Source of the DNA: Acetomicrobium thermoterrenum DSM 13490
GTDB taxonomy: Bacteria; Synergistota; Synergistia; Synergistales; Acetomicrobiaceae
Assembly (NCBI RefSeq): GCF_900107215.1
Contig: NZ_FNPD01000003.1
Coordinates: forward strand, 62,001 to 126,000
DNA length: 64,000 bases
Direction of reading: 5' to 3'
This document shows, one piece after another, positions 17,170 through 25,417 of this stretch. Made by a program: the position numbers and the translations under genes. Numbering within the stretch: the stretch's first letter is position 1; each line of letters opens with the position of its first letter. The notes under the pieces are model-generated. The model searched no databases and was not told the origin of the DNA. It was given only the letters and a program-made list of their open reading frames with translations.

Positions 17170-18795
17170 TCAGCGGGACCTGTATTCTATTATGGCGGAG
17201 GCCCGATCGCTCAAACTTGCTCCGAGCGCCTCTTCCAGTTCGACCGCCGAAGTGGCACGGAAGGACCTTATACCGTAAGCTGAAGCCAAAAGGCTAAAAT
17301 TCGGAAGGTTTTGGTTCACTGCATAGGGTTTTCGGAAATGACGTTTCTTTTCGATGTTCTTTAGTATGCCAAAACCATTGTTGTGCCATATGACTATAAC
17401 TAATGGCAGGTTTTCTTCTACGGTTAGGGCAAGCTCTTCCATGGTAAATTGAAATCCGCCATCGCCGGAAAGGACGATTATTGGAGCCTGAGAGCATGCG
17501 GCTTTGGCACCTAAAGCTGCGGGCAAGGCCCATCCAAGAGTACCAAAACCCACAGGATGAAGGAACGTCCTTGGCCCGTACGAAGGGAATTCGCTAATGG
17601 AGACGTAGGCGGGAATGGTCATGTCGGCAAAGATCATCCCTTCGTCGGGGAGGGCTTTTCTTATGCTGTTAACGGCTTGCACGGCATCGTAGGTCTCCTC
17701 ACCCAATTCGCCTGAGCTTAAAAGTTCATCCCTCGCTGCTGCCTTTATGGACTTTACCTTGGAAGAAACTTCTTCGACAACCCTGGCGTCTCTGGCCGAA
17801 ACGCGATCCGCCAAAATGGTTATCGCAGCTTTGCAATCGGCCATTACGGGTATATCGGGAAGAGGTTGTCGGGCGAAATTTCCGGGATCCAGGTCTATCC
17901 GGATAACTTCACCCTTCGGCTTGAGCGGATATTGGTAAAGGTCTGTGGGAGAAAGCTCCGACCCCGCGATCAAAAGCAAATCCAAAGATTCCAAGTAATC
18001 CCTTACGACCTTGAAATTAAGCCTGGCTCCCAAGCTTAAGGCATGTCTTTCGTCAACAACCCCCTTGCCGGCACAGGTGGTAACTACAGGGGCAGCAATC
18101 TTCTCCGCAAGTTTTGTAATTTCACTACCTGCAGACAATGCGCCTCCTCCGGCAATGATGGCACAAAAACGAGCTTTATTGATAAAAGATACGGCTTCGT
18201 CGATGTTCTCATCATCGGGGCATAAAATGGGGCGTAAAACTTTAAGCCGACAATCACTTCGATATTCCGATTCCCCGAAAAAGCCTTCCGACAACAGATC
18301 CAGGGGTATTTCCACATGAACCGGCCCCGGCCTTCCCTTTTGAGAGAGCTCCCATGCATAAATTAAGCTCGACGATATGTCTTCCGGATACATGACAGAA
18401 ATGCTCTCTTTGCATACAGAAGATGCCAAGCCGCGGGAATCTTTAACTTCGTGGAGAAATCCGCTTCGAGAGGCTAAAGATTGCCTGGGTATTTGACTCG
18501 ATATTAAAAGCAGAGGAACAGAATCGTGATATGCTCCCGCAAGGGCCGTCACAGCATTGGTAAGCCCCGGCCCTGTTATGGTAATGGCTACCCCGGGCTT
18601 ACCCTTGATTCGGCTGTATCCGTCAGCTGCAAAGGCTGCACCCTGTTCGTGACGCGTCGTTATATGGCGAATGGGCGAATCCAACAACGCCTTATAGATC
18701 TCGAGGTTGTGCACCCCGGGAATTCCGAAGACAACTTCCACACCCAAAGCCTCAAGCGTCTTTACAACAAAGCTGCCCCCTGTTGTTTTAGCCAT
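17170..18795 (-). CDS. ThDP-dependent enzyme, acetolactate synthase-like
   Basis: A 541-residue thiamine-diphosphate enzyme with the three-domain acetolactate synthase/decarboxylase fold. Catalytic Glu is E50 in TTRHEQGAAFAADGYSR; the ThDP/Mg motif GDGGFQFTMEE...N is near residue 440. N-terminal FGIPGVHNLEIY and FLHEVKD resemble 5-guanidino-2-oxopentanoate decarboxylase (AruI) and related 2-oxoacid decarboxylases more than anabolic IlvB; no ilvN small subunit is adjacent. It is 40 bases downstream of yedF on the same strand, perhaps co-transcribed. The substrate is probably a 2-oxo acid from amino-acid breakdown (inference). Confidence 0.8.
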   Translation of the reverse strand: MAKTTGGSFVVKTLEALGVEVVFGIPGVHNLEIYKALLDSPIRHITTRHEQGAAFAADGYSRIKGKPGVAITITGPGLTNAVTALAGAYHDSVPLLLISSQIPRQSLASRSGFLHEVKDSRGLASSVCKESISVMYPEDISSSLIYAWELSQKGRPGPVHVEIPLDLLSEGFFGESEYRSDCRLKVLRPILCPDDENIDEAVSFINKARFCAIIAGGGALSAGSEITKLAEKIAAPVVTTCAGKGVVDERHALSLGARLNFKVVRDYLESLDLLLIAGSELSPTDLYQYPLKPKGEVIRIDLDPGNFARQPLPDIPVMADCKAAITILADRVSARDARVVEEVSSKVKSIKAAARDELLSSGELGEETYDAVQAVNSIRKALPDEGMIFADMTIPAYVSISEFPSYGPRTFLHPVGFGTLGWALPAALGAKAACSQAPIIVLSGDGGFQFTMEELALTVEENLPLVIVIWHNNGFGILKNIEKKRHFRKPYAVNQNLPNFSLLASAYGIRSFRATSAVELEEALGASLSDRASAIIEYRSR

Positions 18796-18835
18796 TTTAT
18801 CGCCCTGATTTCATGTAAGAATGCTTAACTCATAT

Positions 18836-19450
18836 TTATCCGTAAACCAACGCCTTATCCACCTCGAGCATGGCTTCCGTTATTTGAAACATGTTGGATA
18901 TAGTCCCAACAGAGACTTTATCGGTTATTCCAAAATGATTGGTACAGGTTCCGCATACGAGGATGGAAGTCCCCTTATTTTCGAGGTCTCTTAGTATTTC
19001 GCTAGCGCTGTTTTCCGGTAGGGATAACAACACCCCTTCGTTCATCAAAGCGATCACAACTGGGGGTTCGCCTTCAAGGAGAACTCCGAGAAAGCTTTTC
19101 ATCAACACCTCTCCCAATCCGTCGTTTGGCCTGCCGATAGTATCCGACAGAAGCAACACCCCTACACTCTTTTTTTCTTCATTAGGCTTAATTTTGGCTG
19201 CATCTTCGATTTCTGCCGTGCTATCTTCTGCTGTCTCTTCCGATTTGCCTCGAATAACGAAAGTCCCATCCTCTTTTTTAACCTCTTCGATGATTTCGTA
19301 TCCCTGTGAATCAAGGAAGCGCCTGACGTTTTGAAAGGAGACGTCGTTATCGACTAAAACTTCCACTTCCTTTTCTCCAGAATCTATCGCCTTTTTCGTC
19401 ATTATTACCGGTTTTGGGCAAGTCGTTCCTCTCGCATCGACTATTTTCAT
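18836..19450 (-). CDS. yedF: Selenium-metabolism protein YedF (TusA-DsrE fusion)
   Basis: A 204-residue fusion: an N-terminal TusA-like sulfurtransferase domain with the CPKP motif (C11) and a C-terminal DsrE-like domain (about 105-204) with GTCTNHFGI holding a second cysteine pair. This architecture is the YedF family that co-occurs with selenium use. A start at 19486 is possible and would overlap the nicotinamidase stop (TAATG), but M at 19450 matches the normal TusA N-terminus. A linker of about 25 acidic residues joins the domains. Fits selA/selB at 24-27 kb, but a direct role in selenium delivery is not established. Confidence 0.9.
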   Translation of the reverse strand: MKIVDARGTTCPKPVIMTKKAIDSGEKEVEVLVDNDVSFQNVRRFLDSQGYEIIEEVKKEDGTFVIRGKSEETAEDSTAEIEDAAKIKPNEEKKSVGVLLLSDTIGRPNDGLGEVLMKSFLGVLLEGEPPVVIALMNEGVLLSLPENSASEILRDLENKGTSILVCGTCTNHFGITDKVSVGTISNMFQITEAMLEVDKALVYG

Positions 19451-19485
19451 CTTTCCTTGATAACCTCCTTCGTCATTGATCTGCA

Positions 19486-20067
19486 TTAATTCGACAAAAT
19501 TTGGCGGCTTTCGATGATCTTGACGCCAACATTTTTCATTTCCTTCAAACTTTGCTCAACGCTTTCTTTGGTAATTCCGCGCGAGGCATCTTGGATCACA
19601 TAAGTATCATACCCCAATTTAATAGCATCCAAGGCCGTTGATTTCACGCAGACATCAGTAGCCAAACCACATATAAAAACTCGTTCAATTCCCGCTTCAT
19701 GCAATGTCTCCGATAATCTTGTCCCGTCAAAGGCGGAATAGGCTTCTTTCAAGGGTTCCGTCGCTTTGCTCACGACTATTGCCGAAGGAGGGATAAAAAG
19801 ATCGTGATGAAATTCAGCTCCTCTGGTGTTTTGGACGCAATGAGCGGGCCATGGTCCGCCACACTCTTTGAAGCTCATATGTTTATCCGGATGCCAATCG
19901 CGGGAAAAGACGATTTGACCCTCCTGTCTTTCGAAATGCTCAACCAGTTTGTTTGCTATAGGGACAATCTCATCTCCTTCAGGAACCGGTAGATTTCCGC
20001 CGGGACAGAAATCCACTTGCAAATCCACGATTATCAGGGCATCTTTCTTTTTTATCGACAGCATCAT
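19486..20067 (-). CDS. pncA: Nicotinamidase, isochorismatase family
   Basis: Hydrolyses nicotinamide to nicotinate for NAD salvage. 193 residues with the catalytic triad D15 (IVDLQVDF), K101 (VSKATE) and C140 (ATDVCVKST), and metal ligands in SRDWHPDKHMSF. A longer start at 20079 would sit directly on the AGGAGG ribosome site, so the ATG at 20067, 12 bases downstream of it, is preferred. Its stop overlaps the alternative start of yedF, giving a pncA-yedF-ThDP enzyme run on the minus strand. Confidence 0.9.
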   Translation of the reverse strand: MMLSIKKKDALIIVDLQVDFCPGGNLPVPEGDEIVPIANKLVEHFERQEGQIVFSRDWHPDKHMSFKECGGPWPAHCVQNTRGAEFHHDLFIPPSAIVVSKATEPLKEAYSAFDGTRLSETLHEAGIERVFICGLATDVCVKSTALDAIKLGYDTYVIQDASRGITKESVEQSLKEMKNVGVKIIESRQILSN

Positions 20068-20253
20068 GATAATACTCATCCTCCTAATTAATTATTATTA
20101 GATTAAATTACAAGATAATTTATTTCGTTTTAATAATAAAATAATAATAAAAATAATATCAGAATATTCTAAAATTTCACTTATTCAAAAAATATGGTAT
20201 AACTATAGCTAATATGATCGAAGGCAAAAGAAAAAATAAAGGAGGAATCTTTT

Positions 20254-21450
20254 ATGAACTTCGATTTAATTGCAGCTTTTACTATTGTCTTGTTTATTCT
20301 TTACATAGGTGACTTCATTTCTACTAAAACTAAAGCCTTTGTTCCTTCTGTGTTCGTCGCTGCAGTCCTATTTTTATTGGGCTTCTGGACCATTTTACCA
20401 GAAAATTTGATCGATCTGGCCTGTTTAGGGCAACCTTTGGCTACGTTGTCCATGTATTTATTAATAGTTCACATGGGAACAATGTTGAATCTAAAGGAAT
20501 TGGCCGCACAGTGGAGAACCGTCGTAATTTCTCTAGGGGGGATCATGGGAACATCTTTGGGAACTTTAACGATCGGTAAATACTTATTTGGTTGGGAAAC
20601 CGTTGTGATATCAACACCTCCACTTACGGGAGGAATCGTGGCAGCCCTAATGATGCAAAATGCCGCCATGAAAAAGGGATTGGTTGAGCTTTCGGTGTTA
20701 GCCATAGTCATGTATGTTACGCAGGGCTTTTTTGGTTATCCTCTGACGGCAATTGCTCTAAAACGTGAGGGGAAGAGGCTGTTGGCAGCTTTCAGGAAGG
20801 GAGAAATTAAGGCAGAAACCGCTACCTCAAATGCACCATCAGACGCTCCACAGAAAAGGTCAAAACTTCAAATTATCCCTGAAATACCGCCCAAATATAA
20901 GACGACTTACATGTACCTTTTCAAGCTTGGCATAGTGGCATGGGCGTCGGCTATGACGGCAACGGCCATAAACGAAGTAGTTTCACGTTTTGTGATATGC
21001 CTCATATTTGGCGTTATAACTGCGGAAATCGGCTTTCTCGAGCGTAGACCCCTCGATCTGTCGGGTTCATTCGGGTTTATGATGACCACTTTGATGGCCT
21101 TTATATTTGCAGGTTTGGCCAAAGCCACCCCAAATATGATTGTTAGTCTCGTCGGACCACTTTTTGGAATAATAGCAATAGGCGTTACGGGCATGGCACT
21201 GTTTTCCATGACTCTGGGAAAACTCCTTGGTTATTCTAAGGAAATGTCCTTTGCCTGCGCGCTTACTGCCCTTTACGGCTTTCCCCCCAATTACGTATTA
21301 ACTGAGGAAGCCTCCAAGGCACTCGCCGAAAATCCTGAGGAATTTAAATTTTTAATGGATTCCTTATTGCCAAAGATGTTAGTGGGCGGTTTCATCACTG
21401 TTACTATCGGTTCGGTAATTTTAGCGGGTATATTCGTAAACTTACTGTAA
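20254..21450 (+). CDS. Multi-pass membrane transporter, family unresolved
   Basis: A 398-residue integral membrane protein with about 10-11 hydrophobic segments and a central cytoplasmic loop (residues about 180-215, basic and Ser/Pro-rich). Conserved-looking blocks are STPPLTGGIVAALMMQNAAMKKG (quoted to its key residues: PPLTGG and MMQNAA) and FGFMMTTLMAF in the second half, suggesting an inverted-repeat fold as in glutamate:sodium (ESS) or related anion carriers. I cannot assign the family. The ATG follows AAAGGAGG. It heads an operon with two M20 amidohydrolases (32 bases to the next gene), so it probably imports an N-substituted amino acid or short peptide. Confidence 0.65.
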   Translation: MNFDLIAAFTIVLFILYIGDFISTKTKAFVPSVFVAAVLFLLGFWTILPENLIDLACLGQPLATLSMYLLIVHMGTMLNLKELAAQWRTVVISLGGIMGTSLGTLTIGKYLFGWETVVISTPPLTGGIVAALMMQNAAMKKGLVELSVLAIVMYVTQGFFGYPLTAIALKREGKRLLAAFRKGEIKAETATSNAPSDAPQKRSKLQIIPEIPPKYKTTYMYLFKLGIVAWASAMTATAINEVVSRFVICLIFGVITAEIGFLERRPLDLSGSFGFMMTTLMAFIFAGLAKATPNMIVSLVGPLFGIIAIGVTGMALFSMTLGKLLGYSKEMSFACALTALYGFPPNYVLTEEASKALAENPEEFKFLMDSLLPKMLVGGFITVTIGSVILAGIFVNLL

Positions 21451-21482
21451 AATTTATTATTAACGGAGGTGTCATACTTTAA

Positions 21483-22649
21483 ATGGACATAAAAAAACTG
21501 GCAGCAGAAGTAAAGGATTACGTAATAGAACTGAGACGGGAATTCCACATGTATCCGGAAAAATCCGGCGAAGAGATAAGGACCTCGCGGAGGGTTAAAG
21601 AAGAGCTGGATAAGATGGGCATCCTCAATATAAACGCAGGCGGAACGGGAATAATCGCAACTATAAAAGGAGAAAAACCCGGGAAAACCGTAGCTTTAAG
21701 GGCCGATATGGATGCCCTCGAAGTCTCCGAAAAAAACAACAAGCCCTATAAATCCAAAAACGAAGGCCTCATGCATGCCTGTGGACATGATGGCCATACT
21801 GCAATGCTGTTGGGAGTTGCCAAAATTTTATCGGAAATCAAAAGCGAGCTGCCGGGAACCGTGAAGCTAATCTTTCAGCCGGCAGAGGAGGTCGCTCAAG
21901 GTGCGCTTAGGATGATAGACGACGGAGCTATGGATGGAGTAGACAACATATTCGGAATGCATCTTTGGAGCGGTTTGCCCACGGGAAAGGTATCCGTCGA
22001 AGCTGGGCCAAGAATGGCCGCTGTGGATGTCTTTGATATTACCGTCCAGGGCAAAGGTGGGCACGGATCTGCGCCCCATGAAGGAGTTGACGCCGTCGTA
22101 GTGGCTTCAAACATAGTAATGGCCCTCCAAACAATCGTCAGCAGGGAGTTTACGCCACTTGAGCCTCTAGTTGTAACGGTGGGTAAACTTGTCGCCGGCA
22201 CTCGATTTAACGTCCTAGCCTCCGAGGCAAAACTCGAGGGAACAAACAGGTACTTCAATCCCAAGACCAAGGATGTTTTGCCCCAAGCCATAGAAAGGAT
22301 AGCCAAGCAGGTTGCTGCAGGATATAGGGCTGAAGCATATGTAAATTATAAATTTGCCACTTCCCCCGTGATCAACGACCCCGAAAGTTCATCTCTGGCA
22401 GCCAAAGCCGCTGAAAAAATTGTTGGCAGGGACGGTTTGGTAGAATATGAAAAGGTCATGGGCGGAGAAGATTTCGCAGAATATCTTAAATTAGCCCCGG
22501 GCGTATTTGCCCTTGTGGGAATCGGCAACGAGAAAAAAGGTACAAATTACCCTCATCACAATCCCAACTTCGATTTGGACGAAGATGTCCTGGAGATCGG
22601 TGTAGCACTTTATCTTCAATATGCCCTTGACTATTTAAATCAAAACTGA
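21483..22649 (+). CDS. M20D-family amidohydrolase
   Basis: A 388-residue zinc/manganese-dependent amidohydrolase of the hippurate/IAA-amino-acid hydrolase type, cleaving N-acyl amino acids or similar amides. Metal-site motifs: MHACGHDGHTAML (about 97-109), FQPAEEVAQG, GMHLWSG and VMGGEDFAEY; C-terminal YPHHNPNFD. Cytoplasmic. GGAGGTG upstream of the ATG. Second gene of the transporter-M20D-M20 operon. A paralogue lies at 56835-58016, beside an AbgT carrier. Confidence 0.93.
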   Translation: MDIKKLAAEVKDYVIELRREFHMYPEKSGEEIRTSRRVKEELDKMGILNINAGGTGIIATIKGEKPGKTVALRADMDALEVSEKNNKPYKSKNEGLMHACGHDGHTAMLLGVAKILSEIKSELPGTVKLIFQPAEEVAQGALRMIDDGAMDGVDNIFGMHLWSGLPTGKVSVEAGPRMAAVDVFDITVQGKGGHGSAPHEGVDAVVVASNIVMALQTIVSREFTPLEPLVVTVGKLVAGTRFNVLASEAKLEGTNRYFNPKTKDVLPQAIERIAKQVAAGYRAEAYVNYKFATSPVINDPESSSLAAKAAEKIVGRDGLVEYEKVMGGEDFAEYLKLAPGVFALVGIGNEKKGTNYPHHNPNFDLDEDVLEIGVALYLQYALDYLNQN

Positions 22650-22662
22650 AGGAGATGAAAAA

Positions 22663-23901
22663 ATGCTTGAGACAAATCTTGAGAGAATCAAAGACCATAT
22701 TGAAACGCTAAATACATTTAACTCAACACCCGGAAAAGGCTGTACAAGGTTGTCCTTTTCGCCCGAACACAAAAAGGCAATAGATTATTTGGCAGAGAGG
22801 TGCAAATCCCTTGGGCTGGAGGTTTCAATCGACCCCATAGGCAATTTCAGGGCTAAATTAAAGGGCAGGGAGCCCGACCTTCCTCCCGTGATGTTCGGTT
22901 CTCATATTGATACGGTTTTGTATGGCGGAAAATTCGATGGAGCGGCGGGAGTTGTGGCAGCCTTGGAAGCTTTGACGGTGATAAAAGAACATAAGGTGCA
23001 GCCCAAACATTCGCTCGAGATGATAGCCCTTGTTGAGGAGGAGGGCTCTTCCTTTGGCGGCGGCCTCGTGGGAAGCAAGGCTTTGGTCGGAAAATACACG
23101 CTTGAAGACTTAAAGAAGCTTAAAAACGACGAGGGCCTCTCTTTCTACGAAGCAGCCAAAAGGTTCGGCCTAAATCCAGATGAACTTGAAAGATACGTCT
23201 TGCGCAAGGGCGACCTGAAGGCATTGCTCGAACTTCACATCGAACAGGGCAAAATCCTTTATTCAAAATCTATTCCCATTGGCGTTGTGGAAGCCATTGT
23301 AGGCATAAAACAGCTTTCCCTAACCCTTGAGGGAATGGCTAACCACGCAGGGACAACGCCAATGAACATGAGGCATGACGCACTGGTGGGAGCCAGTAAG
23401 ATAATTACATTTATTGAACATTGCGCCAAAGAAGATGTCTTTGATACGACCGTTGCCACCGTAGGCAAGATATGGTGCTTCCCCAACGTAACCAACGTAA
23501 TACCAGGCAAGGTAACTTTCACCGTCGATATACGGGATATAAAAAAAGAAGGCATTGAAAGGATAGAACAGCTGCTCGGGGAAAAGGTCAGACAAGTATC
23601 ACAAGAGCATGGATTAAATTACTCCATAGACCTGGTAGGAGAATCCGATTCGGTCAAACTTTCTGACAAGGTGATCTCAGCCATTCAAAATGCCGCTGAA
23701 AAGCTCGGCATTAAGTACCTGAGAATGCACAGTGGAGCTGGACACGACTCGGCACTCTTTACAGAAGTAACCGACGTGGGCATGATATTCGTTCAGAGCA
23801 TAGAAGGCATAAGTCACGCACCTGAAGAGGACACCAAATACGACGATTTGAAGCGCGGATGCGATGTTTTGGTCAATGCCCTTTTGGATATAGCCCAATA
23901 A
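22663..23901 (+). CDS. M20-family N-carbamoyl-L-amino-acid hydrolase / allantoate amidohydrolase-like
   Basis: A 412-residue binuclear-metal amidase of the HyuC/AllC/beta-ureidopropionase group. Motifs: GSHIDTVLYGGKFDGAAGV (His and Asp ligands), ALVEEEGSSFGGGLVGSKAL, LELHIEQGKIL, the dimer-domain ANHAGTTPM and AGHDSALF. Such enzymes split N-carbamoyl amino acids or allantoate with release of CO2 and ammonia. GAAGGAGATG precedes the ATG, 13 bases after the previous gene. Specific substrate cannot be settled from sequence, but the family match is strong. Confidence 0.9.
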   Translation: MLETNLERIKDHIETLNTFNSTPGKGCTRLSFSPEHKKAIDYLAERCKSLGLEVSIDPIGNFRAKLKGREPDLPPVMFGSHIDTVLYGGKFDGAAGVVAALEALTVIKEHKVQPKHSLEMIALVEEEGSSFGGGLVGSKALVGKYTLEDLKKLKNDEGLSFYEAAKRFGLNPDELERYVLRKGDLKALLELHIEQGKILYSKSIPIGVVEAIVGIKQLSLTLEGMANHAGTTPMNMRHDALVGASKIITFIEHCAKEDVFDTTVATVGKIWCFPNVTNVIPGKVTFTVDIRDIKKEGIERIEQLLGEKVRQVSQEHGLNYSIDLVGESDSVKLSDKVISAIQNAAEKLGIKYLRMHSGAGHDSALFTEVTDVGMIFVQSIEGISHAPEEDTKYDDLKRGCDVLVNALLDIAQ

Positions 23902-23980
23902 ATAATCATATGTATTAACACAGCCCCGAAATTACGTTAATATTAATGACAACATCTTAAAGTGGGGCGTTGATCGAAAA

Positions 23981-25417
23981 ATGCATGAAGATGTGAGCAA
24001 GATTTTACGTACGATACCATCTATGGACAAGTTACTGGTCTTGGAGTGGGTTGAAGGATTTTGCACACTCTTAGGACGCAAAACAACTAAATTAATTATC
24101 GAAGGAGTGCTCGAAAATTACAGAAACGAGGTGCTCCGCGGAAATGTAAGAGACGTAAACCTCAAATTCTTGTACGATGAGATCCGAAAGGCTTTAGACA
24201 AAGCTTCACGACACAATTTGACGCCCGTAGTGAATGCTACGGGCGTCATAGTGCACACAAACCTTGGAAGGTCCTGCCTCGCCGATGACGTAGCATCCGA
24301 CGTGCGACTTATATCAAGTCGCTACAGCAATCTGGAGTACGATCTTGAAAGGGGCAAAAGAGGACACAGATATGATCACGTAGAATGGATTTTGTGCCAA
24401 CTCACAGGCGCCGAGGCAGCTTTAGTTGTGAACAACAACGCAGCTGCGGTTCTTTTATGCTTAACAGCTCTTGCCGGCGATGGGGAAGCGATAATATCCA
24501 GGGGAGAGCTGATTGAAATAGGAGAATCCTTTAGAATACCCGACATCATGTCCTTTTCCGGAGCCAAGATGATCGAAGTGGGCACCACAAACAGGACTCA
24601 CCTTTACGACTACGAGAGGGCCATAAACGAAAACACCCGCATCGTATTAAAGGTCCACCCCTCCAATTACAGGATAGTTGGCTTCCATTCAGAGGTGGGA
24701 AGAAGGGAGCTGACTGAGTTGGCTCATTCCAGAGGACTGTTGGTCATGGAAGACTTAGGAAGCGGATTTTTGGTGGACCTTTCAGCCTATGGCCTGAAAG
24801 GCGAACCGACGATAGGTCAATGCATAGAAGAAGGCGTAGATATCGTGACCTTTTCGGGCGACAAATTGCTCGGCGGACCGCAGATCGGGGGCATTGTAGG
24901 AAAGAAAGATCTCATATCAAAGCTCAAAAAACATCCATTGCTTCGCGCTCTGAGGGTAGACAAGATGACCTTGGCCGCATTGGAATCCACCTTGAGGATA
25001 TATCTAAGGGAGGATTATGCAAAGATCCCAACATTAGCCATGATAATGACGGACCTTGAGAGATTAAAGGCCAAAGCAGAGAATTTAGCTAATTTGTTTC
25101 GAGGCATCTTTTCAAAAGACGACGGTTGGGAGGTTGAGGTCATCGAAGTTAAGGACTTGGTAGGTGGAGGGGCCTTCCCTGACGACGAATTAAGGGGTTT
25201 CGGAGTGGCGATAACACCTCCTGATACTATCGGCCCTTCTAAGTTCGCGGCCCTTCTTAGACAACTGGATACTCCCGTGGTAGCAAACGTGGACCAGGAA
25301 AGGATCATCTTTCACGTTCGCACGATGGGAGATGGCGAGGATGCTCTTGTCTCTTCAGAGATCGAAGGACGCTTAAAAGAGCTTCTATTGTGGGGGATGT
25401 GGGGGAATCCGCAATGA
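23981..25417 (+). CDS. selA: L-seryl-tRNA(Sec) selenium transferase
   Basis: PLP enzyme that converts Ser-tRNA(Sec) to Sec-tRNA(Sec) with selenophosphate. 478 residues; PLP lysine K295 in TFSGDKLLGGPQIGGI; N-terminal tRNA-binding helical domain and the VVNATGVIVHTNLGRS block (about 83-98). It overlaps selB by four bases (ATGA). selD and selC are not in the window. Confidence 0.97.
   Translation: MHEDVSKILRTIPSMDKLLVLEWVEGFCTLLGRKTTKLIIEGVLENYRNEVLRGNVRDVNLKFLYDEIRKALDKASRHNLTPVVNATGVIVHTNLGRSCLADDVASDVRLISSRYSNLEYDLERGKRGHRYDHVEWILCQLTGAEAALVVNNNAAAVLLCLTALAGDGEAIISRGELIEIGESFRIPDIMSFSGAKMIEVGTTNRTHLYDYERAINENTRIVLKVHPSNYRIVGFHSEVGRRELTELAHSRGLLVMEDLGSGFLVDLSAYGLKGEPTIGQCIEEGVDIVTFSGDKLLGGPQIGGIVGKKDLISKLKKHPLLRALRVDKMTLAALESTLRIYLREDYAKIPTLAMIMTDLERLKAKAENLANLFRGIFSKDDGWEVEVIEVKDLVGGGAFPDDELRGFGVAITPPDTIGPSKFAALLRQLDTPVVANVDQERIIFHVRTMGDGEDALVSSEIEGRLKELLLWGMWGNPQ

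Noticed and set aside
17170-18795. Calling the ThDP enzyme anabolic acetolactate synthase (ilvB)
   Set aside because: No regulatory subunit or branched-chain genes adjoin it, and the N-terminal blocks fit 2-oxoacid decarboxylase-like relatives better.
23902-23980. Possible selC tRNA gene upstream of selA
   Set aside because: The 79-base gap has no acceptor-stem complementarity, T-loop or CCA end; too short for a Sec tRNA.
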